From Chitinispirillales bacterium (GTDB lineage Bacteria; Fibrobacterota; Chitinivibrionia; Chitinivibrionales; Chitinispirillaceae), in the NCBI GenBank assembly GCA_031283085.1, contig JAITCM010000039.1:1-64000 (forward strand): a stretch of 64,000 bases of DNA, written 5' to 3'. Both the position numbers and the translations under genes were made by a program. Shown in pieces: positions 8,503 through 17,229 of this stretch. The notes under the pieces are model-generated. The model ran no database searches and had not been told where the DNA came from. It worked only from the letters and a program-made list of their open reading frames with translations. Numbering within the stretch: position 1 is the stretch's first letter; the number at the start of each line of letters is the position of its first letter.

Positions 8503-10455
8503 TTAACCCTCCGCCCTGTCTCTTATGTACATGGCAATTGATTCAAAGAACATATCCGAATCCGTCGATACGTTTACAAAAGCCGTATAATTCTTGTTTG
8601 AACCCAGCGCTATACGCTCTTTGGAGAGCATTTTTATTACCAGCATCCCCGACGCCGCGTCGTCGACCGCGTTAATGAAGCCGTTTTCGTCGTACATACG
8701 CAGGTCGTAGTCGACTATGACCGTAGCCGTCTTATCCGCGTTCTCCCGTATCCATTCGAGCGCGGCCTCCGGATCGGTTACGTGCTTCGCGTCTATTCTC
8801 TCCAGCGCCAAACGATCGCGCATCCGCTTTATGAGCCCAATGTCTTCGGTGACTATGAGCACCTGTTTTCCGCTGAGGTCAATGTTCTGGGGGGTGCCGC
8901 CGTCGTAGAGCGGGAGCGATATTTTGAACGTTGTTCCCACACCCGCCTTGCTATCCACCTCAATGCCCCCGTGCATATTCTTGACGCAGTAGAGGACGCT
9001 TGGAAGGCCTATTCCCGTTCCGGCGCCGCCAAGCTTTGTGGTAAAGAGCGGCTCGAATATCTTTCCGATGAACTTCTCCTCAATGCCCGTCCCCGTATCG
9101 ATAACGTCTATTCCGATGAACCCGCACCCCTTGCGCTCCGAGCCTACGCAACGCTCTTCGTTGTAGGTTCTGAAGGTGAGGGTGCCGCCGCCGGGCATCG
9201 CGTCCCGCGCGTTTAAGCCCAAATTGAGGAAGACGCTCTGTATCTGCGAGTCGCCCCCCAAGACGACCGACCTCTTCGCATCGAGGTCGAGTTCGATGTT
9301 TATACTCTCGCTGTTTGGACGCAGAAGCTGCTCCGTCTCCGTCAGTACCTTGTGGATGTCAACCGGGACAAGCTCTTCGCGCTTTTTGCGTATGAACGAC
9401 ATAAGCCGGGCGGTGAGCCCCTGCCCCTTAGCCGCGATATCCGTTATCTTCTCGGCGTAGCCCAAAAGCGGCGCGCCCGCTTTGGCCGCGTCCATCCGCA
9501 ACAGCGAGGCGTAACCGCTCAGCGCCGTGAGCACATTGTTGAAGTCGTGCGCGATGCCGCTGACAAGCATTCCCACAAGCTCAACCCTCTGCGCCGCCTC
9601 AACCTGGGCCTTGAGGTCTTCACGCTCCTGCTCCATCCGCCGCCTCTCGGAGACGTCGCGGCAGATAACAAAGACGAGCGGCGCGGCCTCGGCTGTGACC
9701 ATTGTGGCGTGCAGCTCCATGACGGACACCGCGCCGCTCTTGTGGGCGCAACGGAGTTCGTACATCACGCTGCCTGCGCGCGGCAACCGCGCCATGACGC
9801 GCTCAAAGTGCCCCGCGTCGTCGGGCAGGATGAGGTCGCGCATATTCATTTCGAGCAATTGCTTGCGGCCGTAGCCGATTTGACGGACAGCGGCCTCGTT
9901 GCAGTCGACAATCTTACCGTCGCGGTCATGGATGAAGAGAACGTCGCTCGCCAGATTGAAGAGCGTCTTGAAACGCACCGCGCTGCTCAACAGTTCGTCG
10001 GAGCGCTTTATGACCTCCTCCTCAAGGTACTCGCGGTAGCGCCGGTTCTCCTCGATGAGTTGCTTTTTCTCGAGGACGCGCAGTACGGACATCTCAAGCA
10101 CGCCGTAGTCGTAGACGGGCTTGACGATGTAGTCCCAGGCCCCAAGCTTCAGGCACTGCGCCACGTCGTCGAGCGAACTGGTGCCCGATATGACGATGAC
10201 CGGCGTCTCGGCGGAGTAGGCCTGCACGAACTTCAGAATGTCGAACCCGTCCATCACCGGCATCTTGATGTCGGTGATAACGATGTTCGGCTCGTGCTTC
10301 CCGAAGAGCTCGACCCCCTCGCGCCCGTTTCTAGCCTGAACGGCGGAGAAGCCGACGAGCTCCAGGAAATCGCTTATACACTCGCGGGCGTAGTCTTCGT
10401 CCTCAATGACCAGGATATTTATCCGGCTTCTGTCTTTGTCGATTGTGGGTTGCAT
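8503..10455 (-). CDS. Hybrid sensor: receiver-PAS-histidine kinase-degenerate receiver
   Basis: 650 aa soluble signalling protein with no membrane segment. An N-terminal receiver (about 12-130) has phospho-acceptor Asp62 in 'IVITDIKMP' and the conserved 'VKP' lysine near 112. A coiled linker leads to a PAS domain (about 155-270, 'IHDRDGKIVDCNEAA'). The kinase core has His303 in 'SGIAHDFNNVLTALSGYASL', an N box 'NLGLNARDAM', G1 'DTGTGI' and G2 'GGAGTGIGL'. The C-terminal domain (about 528-650) looks like a second receiver with Asp at 582/584 but is diverged. AAGGA precedes the ATG. Being cytosolic with receivers at both ends, it may be the middle step of a phosphorelay. It is the first gene of a coupled trio with the CD225-like and DUF2752 genes. 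Confidence 0.9.
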   Translation of the reverse strand: MQPTIDKDRSRINILVIEDEDYARECISDFLELVGFSAVQARNGREGVELFGKHEPNIVITDIKMPVMDGFDILKFVQAYSAETPVIVISGTSSLDDVAQCLKLGAWDYIVKPVYDYGVLEMSVLRVLEKKQLIEENRRYREYLEEEVIKRSDELLSSAVRFKTLFNLASDVLFIHDRDGKIVDCNEAAVRQIGYGRKQLLEMNMRDLILPDDAGHFERVMARLPRAGSVMYELRCAHKSGAVSVMELHATMVTAEAAPLVFVICRDVSERRRMEQEREDLKAQVEAAQRVELVGMLVSGIAHDFNNVLTALSGYASLLRMDAAKAGAPLLGYAEKITDIAAKGQGLTARLMSFIRKKREELVPVDIHKVLTETEQLLRPNSESINIELDLDAKRSVVLGGDSQIQSVFLNLGLNARDAMPGGGTLTFRTYNEERCVGSERKGCGFIGIDVIDTGTGIEEKFIGKIFEPLFTTKLGGAGTGIGLPSVLYCVKNMHGGIEVDSKAGVGTTFKISLPLYDGGTPQNIDLSGKQVLIVTEDIGLIKRMRDRLALERIDAKHVTDPEAALEWIRENADKTATVIVDYDLRMYDENGFINAVDDAASGMLVIKMLSKERIALGSNKNYTAFVNVSTDSDMFFESIAMYIRDRAEG

Positions 10456-10640
10456 TTTCCTTGCGTCTTCTTTATTTTTTTGCCTCTGTTTACTTTATTT
10501 TTCCGGCATCCTGGTATCTTTTGGGCTTAATATTAATCTTTATCGTATTAATATAGTAGCTAATATTCGGCGCCGATGAGGTTTTAATATAATTTATGCG
10601 CGGGCGGATTGCGGCTCAAAAAACGCTTTTGAAAATATTT

Positions 10641-10670
10641 TTGATTTTTGTGACCGAAATATTATATTAT
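10641..10670 (+). promoter_or_regulatory. Putative sigma-70-type promoter of pyrF
   Basis: TTGATT at 10641-10646, then 16-18 bases, then an AT-rich -10 region within 10663-10670 (TATATT or TATTAT). The element 'CCGAAATATTATATTAT' is nearly repeated before the epimerase gene at 11473-11488, which supports a shared promoter type. Only sequence resemblance supports it. Confidence 0.5.
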
Positions 10671-10701
10671 AGGATGTTTGCTCTACCGTAAAGGTAACGT
10701 T

Positions 10702-11421
10702 ATGACCGCGAAAACAGCCAAAGACTACATCGCCCTCGCGCTCGACAACACCGGCGACGCGGACGTTTTGAAAGGCTTTATCGTCGATACGGCCGAATAT
10801 GTCGGCGTCTACAAACTCGGCTTGGAGCAGTTCACCCGTTTCGGGCCGAAAATATTGGATTCGGTCAGAGGCGCCGACCGGAAAATCTTCCTGGACCTGA
10901 AATTCCACGACATCCCGAACACCGTCGAAAAGGCCGTGCGGGCGGCCTGCGAACACGGGGCCGACTACCTGACCATACACACGCAGGGTGGAGTGGAGAT
11001 GATGATTGCGGCGTCCGTCGCGACGGCGAGGGCGGCGCACCGTCCCAAAATCCTCGGCGTTACCCTCTTAACCAGCATAGACCAAACAATGCTCAACGGC
11101 GACTTGGGCGTTCCGTTGCCTACCGGCAAGTATGTCCTGCACTTAGCCCAAAAAGCCGTCATAGCCGGCATAGACGGGTTAGTCTGCTCGGCGGCTGACC
11201 TCGAGATGATAAAACCGGCGATACCTCACGACTTTGATATCGTCACCCCCGGAATACGCCCCGCCGGCGCCGACGCGGACGACCAAAAGCGGGTGGCCAC
11301 GCCGGAGTGGGCCGTCAAAAACGGCGCGACTCTCTTAGTTATAGGAAGACCGATAACAGGGGCAGCATCCCCCAAAAAAGCGGCGGAAGATATCGCCAAA
11401 CGCGTTGAATCGGCATTATGA
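10702..11421 (+). CDS. pyrF: Orotidine 5'-phosphate decarboxylase
   Basis: Last step of UMP synthesis, decarboxylating OMP in the cytosol. 239 aa, normal for the family. The catalytic segment 'FLDLKFHDIPNTV' with the Asp-Lys-Asp array is perfect. 'GVTLLTSID' and the phosphate-binding end 'VTPGIRP' with 'LVIGRPIT' are also present. I chose the ATG at 10702 because AAAGG stands 7 bases upstream; the TTG at 10678 would add eight unconserved residues. It is transcribed alone from the putative promoter at 10641 and lies next to, not inside, the polysaccharide locus. No pyrE or carAB gene is nearby. Confidence 0.95.
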   Translation: MTAKTAKDYIALALDNTGDADVLKGFIVDTAEYVGVYKLGLEQFTRFGPKILDSVRGADRKIFLDLKFHDIPNTVEKAVRAACEHGADYLTIHTQGGVEMMIAASVATARAAHRPKILGVTLLTSIDQTMLNGDLGVPLPTGKYVLHLAQKAVIAGIDGLVCSAADLEMIKPAIPHDFDIVTPGIRPAGADADDQKRVATPEWAVKNGATLLVIGRPITGAASPKKAAEDIAKRVESAL

Positions 11422-11459
11422 CAACGCGCCGGCGTATGTGCCGATTTTCGCGAAAGATT

Positions 11460-11488
11460 TTGATTCTTGAAACCGAATATTATATTAT
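11460..11488 (+). promoter_or_regulatory. Putative promoter of the epimerase/glycan genes
   Basis: TTGATT at 11460-11465, a 17-base spacer, and TATTAT at 11483-11488. It closely resembles the pyrF promoter (shared 'CCGAATATTATATTAT'). A second possible -10, TATACT, lies about 60 bases further down at 11544-11549. Confidence 0.45.
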
Positions 11489-11577
11489 GGTTATATGCGG
11501 TACAAACAAACGGGTTTTTCACCCGCGCTCCCGCCCGCGCCTTATACTTTATTGAACGGGATTTTACAGGTTAAAAA

Positions 11578-12624
11578 ATGCAAAACATTTTAGTCACCGG
11601 CGCGACCGGCTTTATCGGCCAGCATTTAACAAGAAAACTGCTCGACATCAACGGCGGCCGCTCCGTACGCGCCGTCTCTAAAGACGATTCGGGTTCCGGT
11701 TCCAAGTTATATTTTTTCCGCGACGACGAGGCAGACTCGAAAAAAGCCGACATAGCCGACCGCGAGTCAATATCGGGCCTTATGGACGGAATCGACATCG
11801 TCTATCATCTCGCCGCCATATCGCGGAACGACATGAGCAAGACGTGGGAGGATTTTTACGCCGTAAACGTTCAAGGCACCGTAAATCTTTTGGAAGAAGC
11901 GAAAGCCGCCGGCGTCAAACGGTTCGTTTTTGTAAGCACCGTCGAGGCCGCCGGCTTCGGGGACGGAACGTCACCCAGAAGAGAGACCGACCCGCCGAAT
12001 CCGGCGAACAACTACGGCAAAAGCAAACTACTGGCGGAACGGCAGGTGTTGTCCGGGGCGTGGCCGATGGAGTGTACCGTGCTGCGGCTGCCGATGATTT
12101 ACGGGCCGGGCACGTTTCTTATCGTCCCGAAACTGTTCGGCATGGTAAGACGCGGGTTCTACCCGATGTTCGGCGGCGGTTCCGCGAAAATGGAGTTTTG
12201 CTACGTGGATAACGCCGTTGACGGGATTATTTTAGCGGGGGAAAAGAAGGAATCGACGGGGGAACTCTTTTATGTTTCCGACGAACGGCCGTACTCAATA
12301 AGGGAAGTCGTATCGGCCATCGCCGAAAGTTCCGGGAAAAAGGTTCTATTTATCCGCATCCCCGTTTTCGCGGCGAAGTTTTTAGGATTATGCTGGGAAA
12401 TAGCGGCGAAGATTCTGCCCTTTCCGCCGATTATCTCGAAATACTCAAGAAAACCGTTTTTCTCCAGAGAGACCGTGTTTTGGACGACAAGAGACGTTAA
12501 TACCGTTTCCACGGAAAAGATAAAAAGCGCGCTCGGATATTCCCCGGCGGTCGACATTAAAGAGGGGACGCGCAGAACGGCCGAGTGGCTCAATCAAAAT
12601 TATTTTAATTCGACGCGTCAATAG
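11578..12624 (+). CDS. NAD(P)-dependent sugar epimerase/dehydratase (extended SDR)
   Basis: 348 aa nucleotide-sugar or polyprenyl-sugar epimerase/reductase type. The Rossmann motif 'NILVTGATGFIGQHL' starts at residue 3. The catalytic Tyr-Lys pair is in 'NNYGKSKLLAE', after 'FVFVSTVEAAGFG', which places the Ser/Thr. 'RLPMIYGPGTF' matches the substrate-domain entry of extended SDRs. The C-terminus has a hydrophobic helix ('FAAKFLGLCWEIAAKILPF') seen in some membrane-associated members. It heads the + strand half of the polysaccharide locus; the next gene starts 10 bases later. Exact substrate cannot be read from sequence. Confidence 0.85.
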   Translation: MQNILVTGATGFIGQHLTRKLLDINGGRSVRAVSKDDSGSGSKLYFFRDDEADSKKADIADRESISGLMDGIDIVYHLAAISRNDMSKTWEDFYAVNVQGTVNLLEEAKAAGVKRFVFVSTVEAAGFGDGTSPRRETDPPNPANNYGKSKLLAERQVLSGAWPMECTVLRLPMIYGPGTFLIVPKLFGMVRRGFYPMFGGGSAKMEFCYVDNAVDGIILAGEKKESTGELFYVSDERPYSIREVVSAIAESSGKKVLFIRIPVFAAKFLGLCWEIAAKILPFPPIISKYSRKPFFSRETVFWTTRDVNTVSTEKIKSALGYSPAVDIKEGTRRTAEWLNQNYFNSTRQ

Positions 12625-12634
12625 GATAACAGCC

Positions 12635-13588
12635 ATGTCAAATAAAGATAAAATAAGGACGCTGCTGTTCTCATCCGCTCCGATTCGCGAATTTCTGTTT
12701 TTTATTTTCAGAAAAAAAGTCTATCGGAAATCCGTTGATAAAAAATTATCCGCGCTTCTCAACGGCAATCACAAACTAAGCGAAAAAAAAATTGACGGCC
12801 TTGTTGTCTCATTAACATCTTTTCCGCAGCGAATCGCGGAAGTCAAATACGCGGTATATTCGCTGCTTACTCAGACGGTACGCCCGGAAAAAATCATCCT
12901 TTGGCTCGCCGAAAGCCAATTTCCCGATAAGGAACCGGATTTACCTGATGAACTGCCGGCTTTAAAAAAATATGGATTTGATATCTGCTGGTGCGAAGAT
13001 TTACGTTCGTACAAAAAACTCATACCGGCCCTTGAGCGCTTTCCGAATCACTTCATCGCGACAGCCGACGACGATATATATTATAATAAAAAGTGGCTTG
13101 CGCGATTGTGGGAATCACATCTCAAAAATCCCGATTGCGTTATATGCCACGCGGCCAAAACAGTCGAATTCGGCGCGGACGGGGCGGTCATCCCGTTTAC
13201 GGAATGGAAGCGCAATACGAAAGACGGCCGCCGGCCGCGCCTAAACGTCCAGCTCGGCGCCGGCGGCGTACTGTACCACAAAAAATATTTACACGAAGAC
13301 GTCTGCCGAAAAGAGCTGTTCACGCGCCTCGCGCCGTATGCCGACGACCTTTGGTTTTACTTCATGGCGCTGCTTCGCGGCACTCCCGTCCGCGTCGCGG
13401 AAAATTCATGCGCCGGCGTGAAATACGTCAACCCCTACCGTGAATACGGCTTTGAGGACGGTTACACGCTACTGACGGACAACGTCAACAACGGGGGCAA
13501 CGACCGCCAGTTCAAAAATCTGATTGAACATTATAAATCCGGCTTACCGGCTCAATTCGGCAAAGAGCCGTATTCCCGGCAGAGATAG
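12635..13588 (+). CDS. Glycosyltransferase, GT2-like
   Basis: 317 aa, cytosolic or membrane-peripheral. The N-terminal 'VVSLTSFPQRIAEVKYAVYS' and 'LTQTVRPEKIILWLAESQFP' match a GT-A fold transferase family found in surface-polysaccharide clusters. 'FIATADDDIYYNKKWL' supplies the acidic metal-binding motif (DDD). A later 'YADDLWFYFMALLRGTPV' resembles the acceptor-side acidic motif. AGGA lies 8 bases before the ATG. Its last 37 bases overlap the convergent gene 13552-14502 tail to tail. Donor and acceptor are unknown. Confidence 0.75.
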   Translation: MSNKDKIRTLLFSSAPIREFLFFIFRKKVYRKSVDKKLSALLNGNHKLSEKKIDGLVVSLTSFPQRIAEVKYAVYSLLTQTVRPEKIILWLAESQFPDKEPDLPDELPALKKYGFDICWCEDLRSYKKLIPALERFPNHFIATADDDIYYNKKWLARLWESHLKNPDCVICHAAKTVEFGADGAVIPFTEWKRNTKDGRRPRLNVQLGAGGVLYHKKYLHEDVCRKELFTRLAPYADDLWFYFMALLRGTPVRVAENSCAGVKYVNPYREYGFEDGYTLLTDNVNNGGNDRQFKNLIEHYKSGLPAQFGKEPYSRQR

Positions 13589-14502
13589 CCGTAAAAGGTG
13601 AGCTCGTTGTTTTTCGTATATTCTTTGAAATTTTCCTTGTATGTCAGTTTATGAAAACGTATTTCTTCACAGATAGATTTATATTCGCCATCATCGTATT
13701 GCAAATTCATGCGGTAGTACAAATCATAACATCCCCGCTTTGCGAAAGACACGGCGTCAATCAAGCCTTTAACTTGCGCTATGTTGTTGTAAGCGCAATC
13801 AATAGAAGCGCTTAGTAAATGATAATCTATCAGCTTGGTTTCGTTTTTCCAATAATCAATAAAAATATCCCTCAAAAAACACATTAAAACATTGCCCGGA
13901 TAACGGCAATATAACAAAGATATGAAATACAACATAGAAGCGTACCCGCCGCAACCGTTGTTCCATTTCGGCGTCCAAAACGGCATCCCGTTAAATTCCG
14001 GCAACCCGCCCGACACATAGAGCGTCGCGTCAACCCACAGACCGCCGTGCCTACTCAACAAAAAAACGCGGATAATATCGCTAAACTGTATATTGTGTAT
14101 TATGTTTTCTTTGTGTTTTTCAATTATATAATCGGGAAGAACCGCATACTCTCGATAGTTGTCGAAAGTTATAAAATTAATTTTATGCCCGTCGGCGTTT
14201 TTCAGAAGCGACGCGTAACATATCTTTACCGCAGGCGGCATATTTTCCTCCCCCTGAAACCAGCAAAACCACACCGGGTACTTTTCCACACCGCCCGTGG
14301 ATTCCGCAGAGTTTGCGCCGCTCTCGGCGGGAACGGCGGGATTGCCGTACTTTTCGAAAATATGCCCGTAGCGCTTTTTCAAGTAGGCCATGGTCTTTTT
14401 CCGTCTGTTTCTATCGGATGCCGCAAATACCCTCCGAACCGCGTCCCGAAGCGCGGTGTTACCTTTCAGGAACGTTTTCAACCGAAAAATAAATTTATTC
14501 AT
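13552..14502 (-). CDS. Capsular-polysaccharide-type glycosyltransferase (Gly_transf_sug/Caps_synth fold)
   Basis: 316 aa. 'YPVWFCWFQGEENMPPAVK' resembles the start of the capsular polysaccharide synthesis transferase fold, and 'IIRVFLLSRHGGLWVDATLYV' supplies the helix plus the DxD-like metal motif, here DAT. 'PFWTPKWNN' follows as in family members. GGAGG lies 5-6 bases before the ATG at 14502. It is the only minus-strand gene between the two halves of the glycan locus and overlaps its convergent neighbour by 37 bases. It starts from the 182-base AT-rich region shared divergently with the AAA gene at 14685. Substrate unknown. Confidence 0.75.
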   Translation of the reverse strand: MNKFIFRLKTFLKGNTALRDAVRRVFAASDRNRRKKTMAYLKKRYGHIFEKYGNPAVPAESGANSAESTGGVEKYPVWFCWFQGEENMPPAVKICYASLLKNADGHKINFITFDNYREYAVLPDYIIEKHKENIIHNIQFSDIIRVFLLSRHGGLWVDATLYVSGGLPEFNGMPFWTPKWNNGCGGYASMLYFISLLYCRYPGNVLMCFLRDIFIDYWKNETKLIDYHLLSASIDCAYNNIAQVKGLIDAVSFAKRGCYDLYYRMNLQYDDGEYKSICEEIRFHKLTYKENFKEYTKNNELTFYGYLCREYGSLPN

Positions 14503-14684
14503 TATTTCCTCCCAAACCGCGTTGAAAAGATTATTTGTAGAGTATAATATAATATTTAGTGAACCGACATGATTTTTTTTGTATGAAAATAATTATTTTT
14601 TATGGCGCCGTCGAATATTATATTTGCGTTAGGGCGTCATTCTGTCCGGTTTTTTATTATATTTATAAGAGTTTGGGATGAACC

Positions 14685-16424
14685 ATGGACGAAACTGAGC
14701 GTAAGAAGCCGTTGCCGGTAGGCCAATCTTTCTTCGACCGCGTGGTCGAGGACGGGTCTTACTATGTCGATAAGACGCTGTTTATCAAAGACCTTTTGGA
14801 TAGAAACATCACGGTTACCCTCTGCACCCGCCCGCGCCGGTTCGGCAAGACGCTAAACCAGACGATGCTCAAATGTTTTTTCGAGGACAATGCGCCGTTG
14901 CCCGTCCCCGGCGGAGGCGCAAGAAAAGACACGCGGACGCTGTTTAACGGGTTGAAGATAGAGGCGGCCGGGGAGCGCTATTTGGAGCATCAGGGGAGGT
15001 ATCCGGTCATCTTCCTGAGTTTTAAGGAGGGGAAGATGGCTAACTTTGAAAGTTCGTACCGTATGTTGAAAGACGAACTTGCCAAAGAGTTTGACCGGCA
15101 TCGTTACGCCTGCGAAAAAATATCAAGTGTGAAAAAACAGGCGTTGTTTGAAAAATTGGCCGATGGAGAGGGGTCAAGCGGCGATTATTCCAAATCACTA
15201 CTGTTTCTTTGCGAGTGCTTGGAGAATTACCACGGTAAAAAAGCCATAATCTTGATAGACGAATATGACGTTCCGTTGGAAAATTCATGGACGCGCGATT
15301 TTTATCAGGAAATGACAGATTTCATCCGTCCGCTCATGAGCAGCACGTTCAAGGATAACCCGTGCCTGCAATTTGCGGTAATAACCGGATGTCTGCGGGT
15401 TTCCAAAGAGAGTATTTTTACCGGACTCAACAATTTAGATACGGCGTCGGTACTCAACAACGCTTATTCCGCATATTTCGGGTTTACGCAGGACGAAGTT
15501 GACGTAATGCTCAATTACTACGGTCTTGACGCCAAGAAACGGATTGTCCGGGATTGGTACAACGGTTATCTGTTTGGGAACACAGAGGTCTATAACCCGT
15601 GGAGTTGCCTGAAATCCATATCGTCCTGGATTGACGACGTAAACGAATACCCCCAACCCTATTGGGTAAACACCAGCGGCAATGACCTCATTCGCGATAT
15701 AATAGGCAAGATGAACGCCGAGGCTAAAGCCGGTTTAGAGACACTGATGGCCGGCGGGACAATTTCGGCAGCGGTTGATGAATATGTAACTTACGGCGAC
15801 CTGTTTAATAATGCCGACAATATTTGGAATTTTCTGCTTTTCACCGGTTACCTGAAGAAAGCAGGGAAATCGGTTGATAGCTGGGAAAGAATCGTCGTTG
15901 AGGCTAAAATCCCAAACAAAGAAGTAAACATTATATTTGATACAAAAATCCGGGAATGGTTTGAGGGCTACATAAAAGAGAAAGACCGCAAAGAACTCTT
16001 CAACGCCATTCTAAGCGGCGACACCGAAACCGTCGAAAGCGAACTGTCCGAGATTCTCGTGGAATATGTAAGTTATATGCACAGCGTGGAGAGCAATTAC
16101 CACTCTTTTACAAACGGGGTGCTATCGGGGCTGGCCGGTTACACGGTAACATCCGAAGGCGAGAGCGGGGAGGGGCGCTGCGACTTGGTGCTGCACAGCA
16201 GGGTAGCCGGAAAAAACGGCAAGGCGGTTATATTTGAGTTTAAGGTAGCCGCCAAAGAGGATGGTTTGGAAACGGCGTGCGAAAAAGCCATGAAGCAGAT
16301 AGAGGAAAAAAGGTATGCCGCAAAATGGGAGAGCAATGGTTATAAAAACATTATCAAATACGGGCTAGGTTTCTACAAGAAGAGATGCAAAGTAATGAAA
16401 GGCGAAACCGGCAAGGAATCATGA
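14685..16424 (+). CDS. AAA-ATPase-like protein with C-terminal PD-(D/E)XK domain (DUF1703 family)
   Basis: 579 aa accessory protein of a family with many paralogs in gut anaerobes; function unproven. The N-terminal half has the family opening 'LPVGQSFFDRVVEDGSYYVD' and the P-loop variant 'TRPRRFGKTLNQTML'. The Walker B-like strand is 'KKAIILIDEYDVPLE', followed by 'VITGCLRVSKESIFTGLNN'. The C-terminal half has a restriction-endonuclease-like core, with 'GRCDLVLHS' and 'AVIFEFKVA' giving D...ExK. Its stop codon overlaps the next gene's start in ATGA, which is odd for an accessory gene inside a glycan locus. It may have inserted here. Confidence 0.85.
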   Translation: MDETERKKPLPVGQSFFDRVVEDGSYYVDKTLFIKDLLDRNITVTLCTRPRRFGKTLNQTMLKCFFEDNAPLPVPGGGARKDTRTLFNGLKIEAAGERYLEHQGRYPVIFLSFKEGKMANFESSYRMLKDELAKEFDRHRYACEKISSVKKQALFEKLADGEGSSGDYSKSLLFLCECLENYHGKKAIILIDEYDVPLENSWTRDFYQEMTDFIRPLMSSTFKDNPCLQFAVITGCLRVSKESIFTGLNNLDTASVLNNAYSAYFGFTQDEVDVMLNYYGLDAKKRIVRDWYNGYLFGNTEVYNPWSCLKSISSWIDDVNEYPQPYWVNTSGNDLIRDIIGKMNAEAKAGLETLMAGGTISAAVDEYVTYGDLFNNADNIWNFLLFTGYLKKAGKSVDSWERIVVEAKIPNKEVNIIFDTKIREWFEGYIKEKDRKELFNAILSGDTETVESELSEILVEYVSYMHSVESNYHSFTNGVLSGLAGYTVTSEGESGEGRCDLVLHSRVAGKNGKAVIFEFKVAAKEDGLETACEKAMKQIEEKRYAAKWESNGYKNIIKYGLGFYKKRCKVMKGETGKES

Positions 16425-17218
16425 CAAAAGAGGCCTTAATCCCGAAAACCATCCACTACTGCTGGCTGAGCGGCGAGAAGATGCCCGCCGATGCCGTAAA
16501 ATGCATTGACAGTTGGAAAAGACATATGCCGGAATATACTCTTGTTTTATGGGATATGAATAAATTTGACATCGACTCCCACCGGTTCGTAAAGGAAGCC
16601 TGTTCGGCGAAAAAGTGGGCTTTCGCGTCCGACTACATAAGGCTCTACGCGCTATATACCGAAGGCGGAATATATCTTGATACCGACGTTTTTGTGAAAA
16701 AGAGTTTTAACGATTTTTTGGGGAACGATTTCTTTTCGGGAATCGAATATCACGAAAACCGCGTCAAAAACGGCAAACACCTGCTAAATAAAGACGGAAC
16801 GTTAAAAAATAAAAACAACGATGACATATTCGCGCACGGCATACAGATACAGGCCGCTATCATAGGAAGCGTGAAAGGGCACCCGTTTATAAAGTCGTGC
16901 CTTGACTGGTACGGCGATAAGCATTTTGACCCGGATATATGGACACGCTTCGAGAAGTTCGTATCACCGTGCATTTACGCGCACATCGCGACGGAATACG
17001 GATTTCGCTATAAAAACGAATTTCAGAAATTAAACTGCGGGATGACAGTATACCCGAACACGTTCTTCGCCGGAAACCGGACGCAATCGGTAAAAGAGAC
17101 ATACGCCGTGCATCGCTGCGACGGTTCGTGGCGCCGTACGCGGTACAAAATATTACGAAAATTGCGAAATAACCGGTTTTTAAGAATAATATTCGGCAAG
17201 AAAAAACTTGAACGATAG
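16421..17218 (+). CDS. Glycosyltransferase with DxD motif (GT32/OCH1-like), copy 1
   Basis: 265 aa. 'IPKTIHYCWLSGEKMP' is the standard opening of the sugar-binding DxD transferase family. 'ASDYIRLYALYTEGGIYLD' followed by TDV supplies the acceptor helix and the DxD motif. 'HGIQIQAAIIGSVKGHPFIK' is also conserved in the family. I place the start at the ATG at 16421, which overlaps the stop of the preceding gene and has AAGGA just upstream; an upstream ATG at 16385 lies within that gene. It is a close paralog of the next gene. It probably adds a hexose, N-acetylhexosamine or galactofuranose-type residue to a surface glycan; the donor is unknown. Confidence 0.85.
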   Translation: MTKEALIPKTIHYCWLSGEKMPADAVKCIDSWKRHMPEYTLVLWDMNKFDIDSHRFVKEACSAKKWAFASDYIRLYALYTEGGIYLDTDVFVKKSFNDFLGNDFFSGIEYHENRVKNGKHLLNKDGTLKNKNNDDIFAHGIQIQAAIIGSVKGHPFIKSCLDWYGDKHFDPDIWTRFEKFVSPCIYAHIATEYGFRYKNEFQKLNCGMTVYPNTFFAGNRTQSVKETYAVHRCDGSWRRTRYKILRKLRNNRFLRIIFGKKKLER

Positions 17219-17229
17219 GAACCTATAAG

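Noticed and set aside
9352-10530. 392-codon open frame antisense to the hybrid kinase
   Set aside because: It follows the kinase codons in reverse, lacks a ribosome site and has no domain signature.
10596-10698. Small open frame of about 31 codons upstream of pyrF
   Set aside because: It has no ribosome site, runs through the putative promoter and gives an unremarkable peptide.
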